From: Candidatus Uhrbacteria bacterium
GTDB taxonomy: Bacteria; Patescibacteriota; Patescibacteriia; UBA9934; GWF2-40-263
NCBI GenBank assembly: GCA_023246275.1
Contig: JAHFIS010000035.1
Location: 2,405 to 7,478, forward strand
Direction of reading: 5' to 3'
DNA length: 5,074 nt
Both the position numbers and the translations under genes were made by a program. This document shows, piece after piece, positions 3,962-5,074 of the stretch (the first letter of the stretch is position 1; each line of letters opens with the position of its first letter). The notes beneath the pieces are model-generated. The model ran no database searches, was not told the DNA's origin, and saw only the letters and a list, made by a program, of their open reading frames with translations.

Positions 3962-5074
3962 ATGCGAAACCGATTCCTCACCCTCGTCGTCCTCCTCGCG
4001 CTGTTTGCCCAAGTCGTCCCGCTCCGCGCCCTCGCGGACGAGATCTCGTCCGAGCCCGCCGCCGTCGCGTCATCCGAAGCGTCCGCGGACGTTCCGACGA
4101 TCGCGGACGACCCCGTCGTTTCGATGGTTTCCAGTCCGGACACGACCGTCCCGATCGTTGAAAGTCACGCGGCTCAATCCGTCGCGGCCGAGCCGGCCCT
4201 CGCCGAATCCGTCAGCCCGGCCGTGACCATCGCGCCGGACGTCCCGGCCGACCCCGTCGTTCCCGCCGTCTCTCCCGCCGCGGATCCGGCCCCGTCTGAC
4301 GAACCGGTCGTCGTATCGGAACCGGCGGTCGCGACCGTCGCGTCGGAGATGGTGGCGACCGAGGACTCGGATACGATAATTGCGATTGACGAGGAAGATC
4401 TTGCCACCGGTCCGACCATCGCGGAGGCGGCGAAGGATTTCACGGACATCGTCCCGCAGACCACCGAATACACCTGCGGTCCCGCCGCGCTTGCCACGCT
4501 GATCCTTCGAAAGGGCGGGAGCGCCGACGAGATGCGAACGTCAGAGCTTGCCGGCACGACGGAAGAGAAGGGAACGTCGATGCTTGGGCTGAAGAAGGCG
4601 GCGCAGGCACTCGGATATTCTGCCCGCGTCGTTCGCATGAGCGCCGACCAGTTCAAGCACGCCGCGCCCCCGTTCATCGCGCACGACAAGAAAGAAGACG
4701 GCTCGATGCACTACTCGGTCATAACGGCGATCGACGCTGACAACGTCGGAATCGCGGACACGGACGCCGGAAACATCCAGATGGACCCCGCCGACTATGC
4801 GCGGATATTTACCGGCGAGGTTCTCCTGATCGAGCCGATGACGCGCATCGTCGACGGGCTAAGCGACGATGGCGCTATCAACGTGATTCAGAACAACCCT
4901 TCTCTCGCATCGTACATCGTCGACGCGGATGGAAATCGAATCACAATTGACCAGCTGTCCGAGCTTACGGACGAGGAGGCCGACGCGGTCAACGGCAAGT
5001 TCGCGCAGGTTCTGGCCATCCCAGCCGGCATGTTGCTGGAATACGGGCTCTCGGCCCTCGGCTATACGGCGCTG
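3962..5074 (+). CDS. Secreted C39-like cysteine peptidase with long Ala/Val/Pro/Asp linker (3' end missing)
   Basis: The frame is open to the last base, giving 371 residues without a stop. A Sec signal peptide (basic RNR, hydrophobic 5-20, cleavage after ALA at 23-25) means the protein is exported. Residues about 26-150 are a low-complexity Ala/Val/Pro/Asp/Ser/Glu linker with degenerate DPVV units. The C39-like papain-fold domain spans about 160-290: Gln166 and Cys172 in QTTEYTCGPAAL form the oxyanion Gln/nucleophile pair, His250 in HYSVI and Asp266 in IADTD complete a plausible triad. C39 enzymes typically cut leader peptides after double glycine inside ABC exporters; here there is no transporter part so far, so a free secreted protease is more likely. 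Beyond 290 comes a charged region, then a hydrophobic stretch from 347 that may lead into another domain. No Shine-Dalgarno is visible; the gene lies 19 bases after the membrane protein gene. Confidence 0.85.
   Translation, partial: MRNRFLTLVVLLALFAQVVPLRALADEISSEPAAVASSEASADVPTIADDPVVSMVSSPDTTVPIVESHAAQSVAAEPALAESVSPAVTIAPDVPADPVVPAVSPAADPAPSDEPVVVSEPAVATVASEMVATEDSDTIIAIDEEDLATGPTIAEAAKDFTDIVPQTTEYTCGPAALATLILRKGGSADEMRTSELAGTTEEKGTSMLGLKKAAQALGYSARVVRMSADQFKHAAPPFIAHDKKEDGSMHYSVITAIDADNVGIADTDAGNIQMDPADYARIFTGEVLLIEPMTRIVDGLSDDGAINVIQNNPSLASYIVDADGNRITIDQLSELTDEEADAVNGKFAQVLAIPAGMLLEYGLSALGYTAL

Noticed and set aside
3409..4143. A 244-codon minus-strand open frame
   Set aside because: It is antisense to the end of a TrmB gene, the membrane protein and the peptidase start; it has no recognisable domain or ribosome binding site.
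4174..4689. A 171-codon minus-strand open frame rich in Ser, Ala and Thr
   Set aside because: It mirrors the low-complexity linker and C39 domain of the peptidase on the opposite strand, whose signal peptide and catalytic motif establish the real frame.

Overview
This 5,074-base window is GC-rich (about 60% by eye) and bacterial in character. It has sigma70-type promoter hexamers, two good Shine-Dalgarno sites, a lipoprotein signal with an LSGC lipobox, a Sec signal peptide with an ALA cleavage site, and hairpin/T-run terminators. Two TrmB-type winged-helix regulators with the GLSEKE...VYLALLEL signature, small uncharacterised envelope proteins and leaderless-looking promoters would fit a GC-rich member of the Candidate Phyla Radiation (Patescibacteria). 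That placement is inference: there is no rRNA or marker gene here. No tRNA, CRISPR array, transposase or phage gene is visible.

Layout. (1) 2-847 (+): the 3' part of a gene for a membrane protein with about three membrane segments, an exported domain and a Pro/Ala-rich tail, closed by a strong terminator at 855-885. (2) 1013-1426 (+): a 137-residue predicted lipoprotein with a structured leader and its own terminator (1437-1463). (3) 1464-1907: a perfect DnaA-box sequence, a good promoter, a 63-codon gene with an ideal ribosome binding site, then two hairpins. The second hairpin is a terminator whose T-run overlaps the stop codon of the convergent gene. (4) 1906-2679 (-) and 2739-3503 (+): two paralogous TrmB-family regulators, divergent across a 59-bp gap. 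Each has an extended -10-like TGGTAT element just before its start codon and no Shine-Dalgarno, suggesting two leaderless mRNAs. (5) 3625-3942 (+): a 105-residue three-segment membrane protein with a textbook intrinsic terminator hairpin inside its coding sequence. (6) 3962-5074 (+): a secreted C39-like (papain-fold) cysteine peptidase or peptidase-like protein with a long Ala/Val/Pro/Asp/Ser-rich linker. It runs off the window end.

How they may work together: the genes around the regulator pair nearly all encode membrane, lipid-anchored or secreted products, so the locus looks like a small envelope module around a divergent regulator pair. The regulators' targets cannot be read from the sequence. 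Autoregulation and mutual regulation through the shared 59-bp gap is the simplest hypothesis. Most genes are separately promoted and terminated; only 3625-3942 and 3962-5074 look co-transcribed. The points most worth a second look are the symmetric leaderless regulator pair, the terminator inside a reading frame, and the small gene with its structured 3' end.
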